A DNA stretch of 27,848 bases from CAYSLC01 sp964431545 (lineage in GTDB: Bacteria > Desulfobacterota > Desulfobacteria > Desulfobacterales > JAABSP01): assembly GCA_964431545.1 (NCBI GenBank), contig CAYSLC010000047.1, positions 1 through 27,848 of the forward strand. Direction: 5' to 3'. Numbering within the stretch: the first letter of the stretch is position 1; each line of letters begins with the position of its first letter. Positions 13,725 through 21,936 of the stretch are shown in pieces. Both the position numbers and the translations under genes were made by a program. The notes beneath the pieces were generated by a model. The model had not been told where the DNA came from. It saw only the letters and a program-made list of their open reading frames with translations, and ran no database searches.

Positions 13725-15929
13725 ATGGCGTTTGATCGGGACGATTTCATCGACAACTACCTGGACGAACTTCAGGAGAACACGGAGACCATCGACCGGT
13801 CGATCCTGGCCCTGAAAAAGGACCCGGACAACGACGACGCCCTGACGACGCTGCTACGGGCCCTGCACACCATCAAGGGGTCGTCCCGGATGCTCAAGTT
13901 CGACCATGTGGAGAAGATCGTCCACGGGCTGGAGAACGTCTTCAAGGGGGTCAAGGAGAAGCGGTACGAGATCGAAAAGGCCCTGATCCAGCTGGTCTTC
14001 ATCACCACCGACTACCTCAAGAGCGGGGCCGACAAGATCCGGTCGGAAAGGGACGACTCCCTGCCCATCGCCCCGCTGCTGGCGGTCTTCGAGAAGGCCT
14101 ACGCCAACGAGCCCTACTCCGTGGACGGCCTCCGCCCCGCCGAGCCTGTGCCGGCCGAGGGGCCGCCGGCCGAGGGTCAGGCCCCCGAGCGCGCCGAGGC
14201 GGGGGCCGGGGAGGGGCCGGAGGTGCGGGTCTCCGACTACGAGACGATCCGGGTGAAGATCAGCAAGATGGACCGGATCATCAAGCAGTTTAACAACCTG
14301 ATCATCAAGCAGTTCCAGTTCAAAAAGGAGAACGACCTGCTCCAGGAGCTGGAGGGGCGGTTCAAGGTCCTGACCACGGCCGGCGGGTCCGCCCCGGGAA
14401 ACGGCGGCGGCAAGGACCCGGAGCTGACCCGCAAAGAGAACGAGTGCCTCAAGCTGATCCAGCAGATCCGGAAGAACTTCTCCACCGGGATCACGCTGCT
14501 GGAGCGCAGCGCCTTCGAGGTCCAGGAGGAGGTTTACAGCCTCCGGATGCTGCCCCTGGACCTGATCCTGGCCCCCCTGGCCAAGATGGTGGAGGTGATG
14601 GCCATGGGCCTGGAAAAGGAGGTCGAGTTCACCGTCTCCGGGGGCGACATCATGCTCGACAAGATCATCCTGGAAAAGCTCAACGACCCCATCATCCACA
14701 TCCTCCGAAACGCCCTGGACCACGGCATCGAATCCCCCATGGACCGCACGGCCAAGGGCAAGCCGCCCGCCGGGAGAATCTCCGTGGACTGCCACCTGGA
14801 AAGCGGCAACATCATCATCCGGGTGGCCGACGACGGCAAGGGGATCGACTACGAGCGCATCCGGCGGAAATCGATCGCCCTGCACCCCATGCAGGAAGAG
14901 GAGATCCTGTCCATGGACGACGCGGCCCTGAACGCCTTCATCTTCACTTCGGGGTTCTCCACCAACGAGAAGGTGAAGGAGATCTCGGGCCGGGGGGTGG
15001 GCCTGGATATCGTCCGGTACAACGTGGAGCAGATCAAGGGCAAGATCACGCTGACCAGCGAGCGGGACCGGGGGTCCGCCTTCATCCTCACCCTGCCGCT
15101 CTCCCTGGCCACGGTGGAGGGGTTCTTCGTCTTCGCCGGCGGGGAGAAGTTCCTGATCCCGGCCAACTTCGTCAAGGAGATCTCCATCGTCAAGCGGGAA
15201 CAGCGGCTCGACCTGCTCAACCGAAACGCCATCAAGCTCCACGACAAGATCATTCCCATCTACCGCCTGGCGACCATCCTCGGCAAGTCGACGGAGGAGC
15301 GGGAGGGGGACAAGCTCTTCGTGGTGGTGGTGGAGTCGCTCGGGGAGATGATCGGCATGGTGGTGGACGGGGTCTTGCAGTACGCCTCGCTCATCTACAA
15401 GCCCCTGCCCCGGAACCTGTCCAAGCTCAAGCTGATGCAGGGGATCGTCTTCGACGAGAGCTACAACATCATCACCATCCTCTACATTCCGGAGGTGATG
15501 AAGCGGTTCAAGCGGACCCGGTCCATCGAGGGCCGCAAGAAGTTCTCCGCCGACCGGCGGGAGTACAAGAAGATCCTGGTGGTGGACGACTCCTACTCGG
15601 CCCGGGAGATCCAGCGCTCGATCCTGGAGCTGGAAAACTACAACGTGGTCACCGCCGGAGACGGCATCGAGGGGCTGGAGGCCCTCAAGACCGACCACTT
15701 CCACCTGATCATCACCGACATCAAGATGCCCCGGATGGACGGGCTCACCTTCGTGGAGAACCTGCGCCAGGATGAAGCGTACCAGAAGACCCCGGTGATC
15801 GTCATCTCCTCGGTGGACGACCCGGAGACCAAGCAGGCCTTCTTCGGCCGGGGGGCCGACGCCTTCATCGTCAAGTCGGAGTTCGACCGGGGCAATCTGA
15901 TCCAGGAAGTGCGGGGGCTCATCGGATGA
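13725..15929 (+). CDS. cheA: CheA histidine kinase fused to a C-terminal receiver
   Basis: 734 residues from ATG 13725, 7 nt after GAGGAG; a GTG at 13719 is too close to that site. The HPt domain has H48 in ALHTIKGSS. A Pro/Glu/Ala linker (about 130-170) replaces the CheY/CheB-binding P2 domain. Dimerisation helices (about 175-290) follow. The HATPase has N-box HILRNALDHGIE, ADDGKGID and GRGVGLDIV. A CheW-like P5 domain (about 465-600) precedes a complete receiver (615-734) with DD, D665 (IITDIKMP) and K717. Hybrid CheA-receiver proteins are typical of ChpA/FrzE-like systems, where the attached receiver tunes flow to other outputs. The separate output is the cyclase receiver encoded next; the genes overlap by ATGA. 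Confidence 0.95.
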   Translation: MAFDRDDFIDNYLDELQENTETIDRSILALKKDPDNDDALTTLLRALHTIKGSSRMLKFDHVEKIVHGLENVFKGVKEKRYEIEKALIQLVFITTDYLKSGADKIRSERDDSLPIAPLLAVFEKAYANEPYSVDGLRPAEPVPAEGPPAEGQAPERAEAGAGEGPEVRVSDYETIRVKISKMDRIIKQFNNLIIKQFQFKKENDLLQELEGRFKVLTTAGGSAPGNGGGKDPELTRKENECLKLIQQIRKNFSTGITLLERSAFEVQEEVYSLRMLPLDLILAPLAKMVEVMAMGLEKEVEFTVSGGDIMLDKIILEKLNDPIIHILRNALDHGIESPMDRTAKGKPPAGRISVDCHLESGNIIIRVADDGKGIDYERIRRKSIALHPMQEEEILSMDDAALNAFIFTSGFSTNEKVKEISGRGVGLDIVRYNVEQIKGKITLTSERDRGSAFILTLPLSLATVEGFFVFAGGEKFLIPANFVKEISIVKREQRLDLLNRNAIKLHDKIIPIYRLATILGKSTEEREGDKLFVVVVESLGEMIGMVVDGVLQYASLIYKPLPRNLSKLKLMQGIVFDESYNIITILYIPEVMKRFKRTRSIEGRKKFSADRREYKKILVVDDSYSAREIQRSILELENYNVVTAGDGIEGLEALKTDHFHLIITDIKMPRMDGLTFVENLRQDEAYQKTPVIVISSVDDPETKQAFFGRGADAFIVKSEFDRGNLIQEVRGLIG

Positions 15930-17800
15930 CGGCGGAAAGCGGCGTGCCCAAAGATCCCCGGAAGATCCTGCTGGTGGACGACTCGGACGTGGTGGCCGGC
16001 ATGCTGGGCCGGTTCCTGGAGACCTCCGGGTACCGGGTGATCCGGGCCAGGGACGGCGTGGAGGGGGTCCGGAAGGCGTACGAGGAGATCCCCGACCTGA
16101 TCATCATGGACGTGGAGATGCCGCTGCTCCAGGGGTACCAGGCGAGCCGCCTGCTCAAGAACCGGCGGGGGGTCCGGGAGATCCCCATCATCATGCACAC
16201 CAGCCTCTCCGAGGACCGGGACAAGTACTGGGCGTACAACTCGGGGGCCGACACCTTCATCAACAAGGACTTCGACAACCTGGACCACCTCCTGGAGCAG
16301 GCCGCGGCCCTGGCCGACCGTCCCCGTCCCGACCTCAACCTGATCCGGGAGGACGCCAAGGCGGTGGACCGGGACGCCATCTTCGAGATGATCGGGGGAA
16401 TGTTCGATCAGCAGCTCTTCCAGTCGACCATCGTCAACATGCTCGGGGAGGTGGGCAAACGGATCGAGTCCCTGGAGGAGACGGCCGGGGAGATCCTGTC
16501 GATTCTGGCGAAGGTCTGCGAATACCACGTGGCGGTGCTGCTGATCAGCCACCGGCGCAGACCGGTGGCCTATATCCGTCCGACCGGCGAGATCCACGGC
16601 CACGACGTGGAGGAGTTTTTGAGCATCTGCTTAAACGACTTCTACCCCCACTACCCCACCCTCGACCTGGAGAAGACCGAGCGGGTCCATCTGGGGATCG
16701 AGAACCGGAGCGACTTCGACAAGATGCGGCTGGACGCCCGGGCGCTCGCCTCCTACGGCTGCTTCGAGATCCGGGGCAAGGGGGACGAGGTGGTGGGCAC
16801 CCTCCACGTGGGGAACCTGACCAACAACTACTTCTCGGAGCACATCTCCGGCAACGTCCGGGTCTTTGCGGCGTGCGCCGGCCATATCCTGGAAAACGCC
16901 CTGCTCTACAACCAGGTCTTCGAGATGGAGGACAAGATCCGCAACGTCTTCGCCAAGTTCGTGCCCCAGGAGATCATCGACGACCTGGTGGAGCGCCAGT
17001 CGGACGCGGCCATGCTGAGGGGGGAGAAACGGGAGGTGGCGGTGCTCTTCTCGGACATCCGGTCGTTCACCACCATCTCGGAGAACAACGCCGCCGAGGA
17101 GATCGTCTCTTTTCTGAACCGGTACTTCAACATCATGGTGGGGGTGATCAAGGACCACGGCGGGACCATCGACAAGTTCATCGGCGACGCCATCCTGGCC
17201 ATCTTCGGGGCCCCCAGGAGCTATCCGGACAACGCCCGGCGGGCGGTGGACGCGGCCCTGGAGATGATCCGCTCCCTGCCGTCGCTGGACCCCGGGCGCC
17301 TGGTGCTGCCGCCGGGGGGGTTCAAGATCGGGGTGGGCATCCACGAGGGGGTGGCGGTGGTGGGGAACATCGGCTCGGCGGACAAGTTCGACTACACGGT
17401 GATCGGCGATACGGTCAACCTGGCCTCCCGGCTGGAGGGGCTCACCAAGCACTACGGCCGGGAGATCATCGTGTCGGAGGCGGTGCGCAACAAGGTGGCC
17501 GGCGGGGTTTTCCTCCGGGAGGCGGATACGGTGAAGGTCAAGGGCAAGGACAAGCCCACGGCCATCTTCAGCGTGGAGCTGGAACCGGACCGGTATGACG
17601 CCGGGTTCATGGACCGGTACGAGAAGGGGCTGAAGCTGTACAAGATGGGCAACTGGACCACGGCCCTGGAGTATTTCGAGGGATGCCTGGGCCAGGTGCC
17701 GGATGATCCCATCACACGGATGTTCATCGACCGGTGCCGGGCGTTCCGGGAGAACCCGCCCCCGGGGTGGGACGGGGCGGTGGCGCTGGATTTTAAGTGA
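15926..17800 (+). CDS. Receiver-GAF-class III adenylate cyclase, likely output of the chemosensory pathway
   Basis: 624 residues, starting at the ATGA overlap with cheA. The receiver (about 12-130) has D62 and K114. A GAF-like domain follows (about 165-330). The class III catalytic domain (about 365-555) has metal ligands D377 (FSDIRSF) and D421 (GDAILAIF), purine-selecting K417 and T491, and transition-state N498 and R502. The Lys/Thr pair specifies ATP, so the product is cAMP, and it is the arrangement of the cyanobacterial CyaC class, often bicarbonate-stimulated. A TPR-like tail ends the protein. As the operon's last gene and its only separate receiver-bearing effector, it likely takes phosphate from CheA. 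No CRP-family gene is in the window. Confidence 0.93.
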   Translation: MTAESGVPKDPRKILLVDDSDVVAGMLGRFLETSGYRVIRARDGVEGVRKAYEEIPDLIIMDVEMPLLQGYQASRLLKNRRGVREIPIIMHTSLSEDRDKYWAYNSGADTFINKDFDNLDHLLEQAAALADRPRPDLNLIREDAKAVDRDAIFEMIGGMFDQQLFQSTIVNMLGEVGKRIESLEETAGEILSILAKVCEYHVAVLLISHRRRPVAYIRPTGEIHGHDVEEFLSICLNDFYPHYPTLDLEKTERVHLGIENRSDFDKMRLDARALASYGCFEIRGKGDEVVGTLHVGNLTNNYFSEHISGNVRVFAACAGHILENALLYNQVFEMEDKIRNVFAKFVPQEIIDDLVERQSDAAMLRGEKREVAVLFSDIRSFTTISENNAAEEIVSFLNRYFNIMVGVIKDHGGTIDKFIGDAILAIFGAPRSYPDNARRAVDAALEMIRSLPSLDPGRLVLPPGGFKIGVGIHEGVAVVGNIGSADKFDYTVIGDTVNLASRLEGLTKHYGREIIVSEAVRNKVAGGVFLREADTVKVKGKDKPTAIFSVELEPDRYDAGFMDRYEKGLKLYKMGNWTTALEYFEGCLGQVPDDPITRMFIDRCRAFRENPPPGWDGAVALDFK

Positions 17801-17857
17801 TGGGGGTGTGCCGGGGGTTTGTGGAAAAGAGATGAAAGTGATGGCGGTGGGATGAGT

Positions 17858-17908
17858 GCCGGGGGCTGAAGTCCCCCGGCAAGCATGGAAAGCCCCCTGA
17901 AGGGGGCT
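17858..17908. repeat. Paired CTGAAG hairpins, REP-like element or terminator
   Basis: Two strong hairpins stand 10 nt apart: GCCGGGGG-CTGAAGT-CCCCCGGC (17858-17880) and AGCCCCCT-GA-AGGGGGCT (17891-17908), both with GAA in or at the loop. They lie 57 nt after the cyclase stop and no T-run follows directly. The twin-stem form is typical of REP/BIME-type repeats found between operons. No second copy and no RAYT transposase are visible in the window. Confidence 0.5.
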
Positions 17909-17922
17909 GGGTTGGTTCGGGG

Positions 17923-17972
17923 GCCGCCGGATCGTTGTGGGGGGAACCGGCGGCGCCGTTGATGGTTTTTTT
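17923..17972 (+). promoter_or_regulatory. Stem-loop with T-run in the leader of the hydrogenase-like receptor
   Basis: An 8-bp stem GCCGCCGG/CCGGCGGC (17923-17930 with 17947-17954, 16-nt loop) is followed after 11 nt by T7 (17966-17972), 21 nt before the ATG at 17994. It could be the terminator of the cyclase operon or a leader structure of the downstream gene. The stem-to-T distance is longer than in a typical terminator. No promoter is evident between 17801 and 17993. Confidence 0.35.
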
Positions 17973-17993
17973 GGGGGAGTCGGAGTCTTTTTT

Positions 17994-19988
17994 ATGTCGA
18001 ATTTGCGGAAGATCGTTGCGGTGGATAAGGAGAAGTGCGTCAACTGCCATGCCTGCATCGGGGTGTGCCCGGTGAAGCTTTGCAACGACGGCAGCGGGGA
18101 TCATGTGACCATCGATGCGGATCTGTGCATCGGGTGCGGCAGCTGCATCCCGGCGTGTACCCACGGGGCCCGGTACGGGATCGATGATATGGACGCCTTC
18201 CTCCGGGACCTGGAGCAGGGGGTGCCGATGGTGGCCATCGCGGCGCCGTCGGTGGCGGCGCACTTCCCGGGGACCTACCGCCATCTGAACGGGTGGCTCA
18301 AGTCCCTGGGGATCGCGGCGGTCTTCGACGTGAGCTTCGGGGCGGAGCTGACCATCAAGTCGTATGTGGAGTATATCCGCCGCCACAAGCCGTCCACGGT
18401 GATCGCCCAGCCGTGTCCGGCCATCGTCAACTATATCGAGATCCACCAGCCGGAGCTGATGGAATTCCTGGCCCCGGCCGACAGCCCCATGGTCCACACC
18501 ATGAAGATGATCCGCTCGTTCTACCCGGGGTACCGGGAGCACCGGATCGCGGTGGTCTCGCCGTGTTATGCGAAACGGCGGGAGTTCGACGCGGTGGGGA
18601 TGGGGGACTACAACCTCACCTACATAACCCTGGAAGATCATCTGGAACGCCACGGAGTGGACCTGGCGGCGTTCCCGGAGACGGCGTTCGACAACCGCCC
18701 GGCGGAACGGGCGGTGCTCTTCTCCACGCCGGGGGGGCTGCTGCGGACCCTGAACCGGGAGAACCCGTCCTTGCGCCGGAAGGCCCGGAAGATCGAGGGG
18801 CCGGAGGCGATCTATCCGTATCTGAAGTCCCTGCCCCGGATGATCGACCGGGGGATCGCCCCGCCGCTGATCGATTGTCTCAACTGCGAGCTGGGGTGCA
18901 ACGGCGGCACGGGGACCCGCCATACGGGGATGTCCCCGGACGAGCTGGAGCACCTGGTGGAGGAGCGCAACAGGGAGATGCGGCGGCGGTACCGGGCCGT
19001 GGGGCCGTTCGCCAGGCTGCGGTCCCGGGCCAAGGTGCGGCGGACGGTGAACCGGTACTGGGAGGCGGGTCTCTACGACCGGACCTACGAGGACCGGTCC
19101 GGGGGCCATGCCCCGCGCACGCCCGACCGCCGGGAACTCCAACGGGTCTTCGAACGGATGCACAAGACGTCGGAAAAGGATGTGCTCAACTGCGGGGCCT
19201 GCGGGTACGGCCGGTGCGAGGCGATGGCCGAGGCGATCTTCAACGGCCTCAACAAGCCGGAGAACTGCTTCCATTACGAGCGGACCACCCGGTACGCCAT
19301 GGCCAGCCACTTCATCCGCAAGCTCAAGGATCTGGCCGGCGAGCTGACCCGCTCCCTGCACGGGCTCACGGGGGCCGGCGACGACACCGGCGGCGATGAA
19401 CTGGTCAACATCAAGGAGATCGGCGACATCACCGGCCAGATGCGGGAGTACATCAACCAGGGGGCGGACTATGTGGAGGCCTCCCTGGGCAAGATGGCGG
19501 AGATCGAAAAGACCAGCGTCAACACGGTCCAGGGGATCAAGAACCTGGGCGACCAGATCAAGTCGATCTGGGAGATCGTGGGGATCATCAACGCCATCGC
19601 GGCCCAGACCAAGATCATCGCCTTCAACGCGGAGCTGGAGGCGTCCTCGGCCGGCGAAAGCGGCAAGAACTTCGAGATCGTGGCCAGCGAAATCCGACGG
19701 CTGGCCGACAGCACCGTGGTCTCCACCCAGGAGATCAAGGAGAAGATCGACGAGATCCAGCGGGCCTCCAACGCCCTGGTCCTGGCCTCGGAGGAGGAGA
19801 GCCGGCAGATCCACGAGGGCCTGGACCTGTCCGATCAGATGAAACGGCTGGTGGACAACCTCTCGGCCTTCTCCGAACACTCCACCGAAAAGATCACCAG
19901 ATCGATCAACCTCCAGATCCAACTGTTCGACCACACCCTCGGAGACCTCAACAAGCTGAGCGAGGATGTGGATCGGTTCGAGGGGTGA
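17994..19988 (+). CDS. Soluble receptor: ferredoxin plus [FeFe]-hydrogenase-like sensor fused to an MCP signalling domain
   Basis: 664 residues from ATG 17994 (GGAG 8 nt upstream). The first domain is a 2x[4Fe-4S] ferredoxin (C15/18/21/25, C45/48/51/55). The hydrogenase large-domain region (about 75-320) keeps H-cluster ligands C141 (QPCPA), C191 (SPCYAKRREF), C298 and C302 (NCELGCNGG). P140 replaces the proton-relay Cys of TSCCP, as expected for sensory rather than catalytic enzymes. A further Fe-S motif, CGACGYGRC plus C425, follows (400-425). Residues about 470-664 are an MCP coiled coil with tip AAQTKIIAFNAELEASSAGE (536-555). There is no membrane segment. This fits the group C-like putative chemotactic [FeFe]-hydrogenases: H2 or redox state would be reported to CheA. 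HydEFG maturases are not in the window, so H-cluster loading is unproven. Confidence 0.9.
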   Translation: MSNLRKIVAVDKEKCVNCHACIGVCPVKLCNDGSGDHVTIDADLCIGCGSCIPACTHGARYGIDDMDAFLRDLEQGVPMVAIAAPSVAAHFPGTYRHLNGWLKSLGIAAVFDVSFGAELTIKSYVEYIRRHKPSTVIAQPCPAIVNYIEIHQPELMEFLAPADSPMVHTMKMIRSFYPGYREHRIAVVSPCYAKRREFDAVGMGDYNLTYITLEDHLERHGVDLAAFPETAFDNRPAERAVLFSTPGGLLRTLNRENPSLRRKARKIEGPEAIYPYLKSLPRMIDRGIAPPLIDCLNCELGCNGGTGTRHTGMSPDELEHLVEERNREMRRRYRAVGPFARLRSRAKVRRTVNRYWEAGLYDRTYEDRSGGHAPRTPDRRELQRVFERMHKTSEKDVLNCGACGYGRCEAMAEAIFNGLNKPENCFHYERTTRYAMASHFIRKLKDLAGELTRSLHGLTGAGDDTGGDELVNIKEIGDITGQMREYINQGADYVEASLGKMAEIEKTSVNTVQGIKNLGDQIKSIWEIVGIINAIAAQTKIIAFNAELEASSAGESGKNFEIVASEIRRLADSTVVSTQEIKEKIDEIQRASNALVLASEEESRQIHEGLDLSDQMKRLVDNLSAFSEHSTEKITRSINLQIQLFDHTLGDLNKLSEDVDRFEG

Positions 19989-20044
19989 GGAGGGGGGTTG
20001 GATTTTCCGACAGAATTCGAACCGCCACCGGATCTCGTTTCGCC

Positions 20045-21583
20045 CTAAACATGTGAATCATGTCTCCGGCGTTCACAGTAGGATCTCCCCCTGCTCGTGA
20101 GGCGGTACTTCTGCAAAGGGCTTTTCGGGGTGGCAGGCCGGGTCATCTCGACAAATCCGCCTTGGAGCGCCGGTCTCAAATAGTCGTACAGAAACGTGGG
20201 GCGGTGCTTCAGCCCCAGACGATCCATCAGCTCCCTTCCGCTCAGACTCTGATTTTTCATCCGAGAGAGCAGGCGGAACACTTGTTCGGTTGCTTGTTCG
20301 GTTGCTTGTTCGGTTGCTTGTTCGGTTGCTTGTTCGGTGACTTGTTCGGTGACTTGTTCGGTGACTTGTTCGGTGACTTGTTCGGCTACGTGCCCCCCCG
20401 CGGTATTTCTACTTGGCGTACCGGGAAGATAGACACTGAAGCGGAATCTCATGCCGATCTCCTCGATCTTGGGCTCCGGCAGATCCCGTCTCCCAGCATC
20501 CTTGAAGATCCGTGGTATGCCGCTCCCCCATTGCTCGATGAGATGTACCTCCCTGAACACACGGGGGATCACCCGATTGCGCAACTTGGAAACGCCCTGG
20601 CGGATGTCTTCCACGGTCAGCCCGGGCAAAAGGACTCCTGGATTTTCCACTTCGATTCGATCATCGAAAATCGCCACCCGGATCGGGGCGCCGATCTGCG
20701 AGTAATCGGCATGTACGATCGCGTTGATCACGACCTCGCGGATAATGCCCAAGGGGATGCTCCAGACATCCACTCGCCGGATTCCGGAAAAATCCGCCCC
20801 CCTCAGGGCGTGCTTTTTCAGAAACGCCACGACCCTCTCCACGGCGACGGGCAGGTGGTCATGGATCTCCATGTGGTCCAGGATATCGGCCTTGTCCGCG
20901 CCGACAAACCTCCCGCACTGGATCCAAACATCCGGAAACCGCCTTTCCCGCTCTTCCTTGCCGAACAGCAAGAGACCGCCGATGGTGGGGACCAGGCGGC
21001 CCTGATCCCGGGTTAGAAGTTTGAGGGTAAGGAGGGATTGTTCGTTGAGCGTTCGGGAATCTTCAAATACACGGCGGGCGGCCCCCAGATCTAGCGCATC
21101 CGCCGTCAATTCCGGCAGGGGGGTCTCATCAAAAACAGTCCCCCGAACGCCCCGTTTCAATTCATCGATCAGTTGCGGGTCCGCCAGCCGGTTGGTCGAT
21201 CCCAGGCGGACATAGACCCCTTGGGGCCCTTCGCTTCTGATCCAATGCGGCCGAGACCCGCTCAAAAATACTTCGGCCATGAGAAGGGTTTTTCCTTCGA
21301 CGTTGAGCATCTCGATATTGGGGACGAGCCTTGGCTCGATGGCATCGGCGATGATGTTGCAAAGCCGCTCCTCTTCATCCAGAGGGTTTTCGATTCCAAG
21401 GGGCAGGCGGGATTCATCGTCCACGCCGAAGACCAGACGACCGCCCGCGCTGTTGGCAAAGGCGGTCAGTGTTTTAACAAAATTCCTTGGCGAGGACAGG
21501 TCCCTCTTGAACTCCAGCCTTTTTCCTTCGGGCGATCGGATCAGCTCTTGAATGGAAACGGGAGACATCCGGTATTTCTCCAT
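20045..21583 (-). CDS. AlbA_2 / HATPase-domain putative transcriptional regulator with TEQ repeat
   Basis: 512 residues (start ATG 21583; an in-frame ATG at 21568 is possible). The N-terminal AlbA_2 (Schlafen-like) domain (about 8-130) begins ESPEGK-like, with RLEFKRDL and ANSAGGRLVFGVDD. The middle carries a HATPase_c_4-type region (about 265-400) with REVVINAIVHADY and EQWGSGIPRI. A low-complexity stretch of EQVT/EQAT units (about 400-435) joins to a C-terminal winged-helix-like region (about 438-505). Such proteins are often annotated as putative RecG-like helicases but have no helicase motifs. Roles in transcription control or phage/plasmid defence are suggested for relatives; function here is unknown. 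It is convergent with the hydrogenase-like receptor gene, and its base use is less GC-extreme than the chemosensory operon. Confidence 0.88.
   Translation of the reverse strand: MEKYRMSPVSIQELIRSPEGKRLEFKRDLSSPRNFVKTLTAFANSAGGRLVFGVDDESRLPLGIENPLDEEERLCNIIADAIEPRLVPNIEMLNVEGKTLLMAEVFLSGSRPHWIRSEGPQGVYVRLGSTNRLADPQLIDELKRGVRGTVFDETPLPELTADALDLGAARRVFEDSRTLNEQSLLTLKLLTRDQGRLVPTIGGLLLFGKEERERRFPDVWIQCGRFVGADKADILDHMEIHDHLPVAVERVVAFLKKHALRGADFSGIRRVDVWSIPLGIIREVVINAIVHADYSQIGAPIRVAIFDDRIEVENPGVLLPGLTVEDIRQGVSKLRNRVIPRVFREVHLIEQWGSGIPRIFKDAGRRDLPEPKIEEIGMRFRFSVYLPGTPSRNTAGGHVAEQVTEQVTEQVTEQVTEQATEQATEQATEQATEQVFRLLSRMKNQSLSGRELMDRLGLKHRPTFLYDYLRPALQGGFVEMTRPATPKSPLQKYRLTSRGRSYCERRRHDSHV
20281..20388 (-). 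repeat. Nine 12-bp tandem repeats inside the AlbA_2 gene
   Basis: On the plus strand the unit CTTGTTCGGTTG occurs four times, CTTGTTCGGTGA four times and CTTGTTCGGCTA once, head to tail without interruption. The minus strand codes in-frame TEQA and TEQV units. The unit length is a multiple of three, so copy-number changes keep the frame and alter only linker length. The block order of the variants suggests recent slippage duplication. Confidence 0.95.
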
Positions 21584-21936
21584 AACAGGGCTCTCTTTTA
21601 CGCCGGCGGATCTTCGAAAACCTAATGCCGTTTTACCAAACCCTCGGACGGCATCGCTCGACTCAGCCGAACGATCGGCCCGGGCTCGGGCTTTCTGGAT
21701 TCCCCGCCAGAGGTTTTAACCTGCTCAAAAACTAAACCAGATCGGTTCAAATAGTCAATGGCGGAGAAAAGCCCCCGGCGGAGCTGTTTCATCGCGACGG
21801 TGCGGATCTTTTTGCGGAAGAAATTCATCGCGATATTCTTTGCAAAAAAAATGGCTGCATCGGGTACGCTCCGGTGGTAGGATAGCCTTGTGAAGAAGAG
21901 TGGTTTCCGACAATTCCGATGAAAAGGGGGTTTCCG
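21584..21936. other. Intergenic region with a doubtful small minus-strand ORF
   Basis: 353 bp between divergent genes, with lower GC than its surroundings. A minus-strand open frame at 21622-21828 could code 68 residues (starting MNFFRKKIRT and containing MKQLRRGLFSAIDYLNRSG), but there is no clear ribosome site and no recognised family. It may be a gene remnant or noncoding. I see no convincing promoter pair or terminator; promoters for both flanking genes must lie here. Confidence 0.3.

Noticed and set aside
11654..13756. Long minus-strand open frame over cheB and cheR
   Set aside because: Crosses gene boundaries on the other strand and shows no protein family; cheB and cheR motifs are clear on the plus strand.
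17793..19934. Long minus-strand open frame opposite the hydrogenase-like receptor
   Set aside because: Antisense artefact; the plus strand carries all Fe-S and MCP motifs.
17994..19988. Catalytic [FeFe]-hydrogenase
   Set aside because: The proton-relay Cys of the TSCCP motif is replaced by Pro, and the fusion to an MCP domain favours a sensor role.
20281..20388. Tandem array considered as CRISPR-like
   Set aside because: Units are directly abutting 12-mers with no spacers and are translated in frame.
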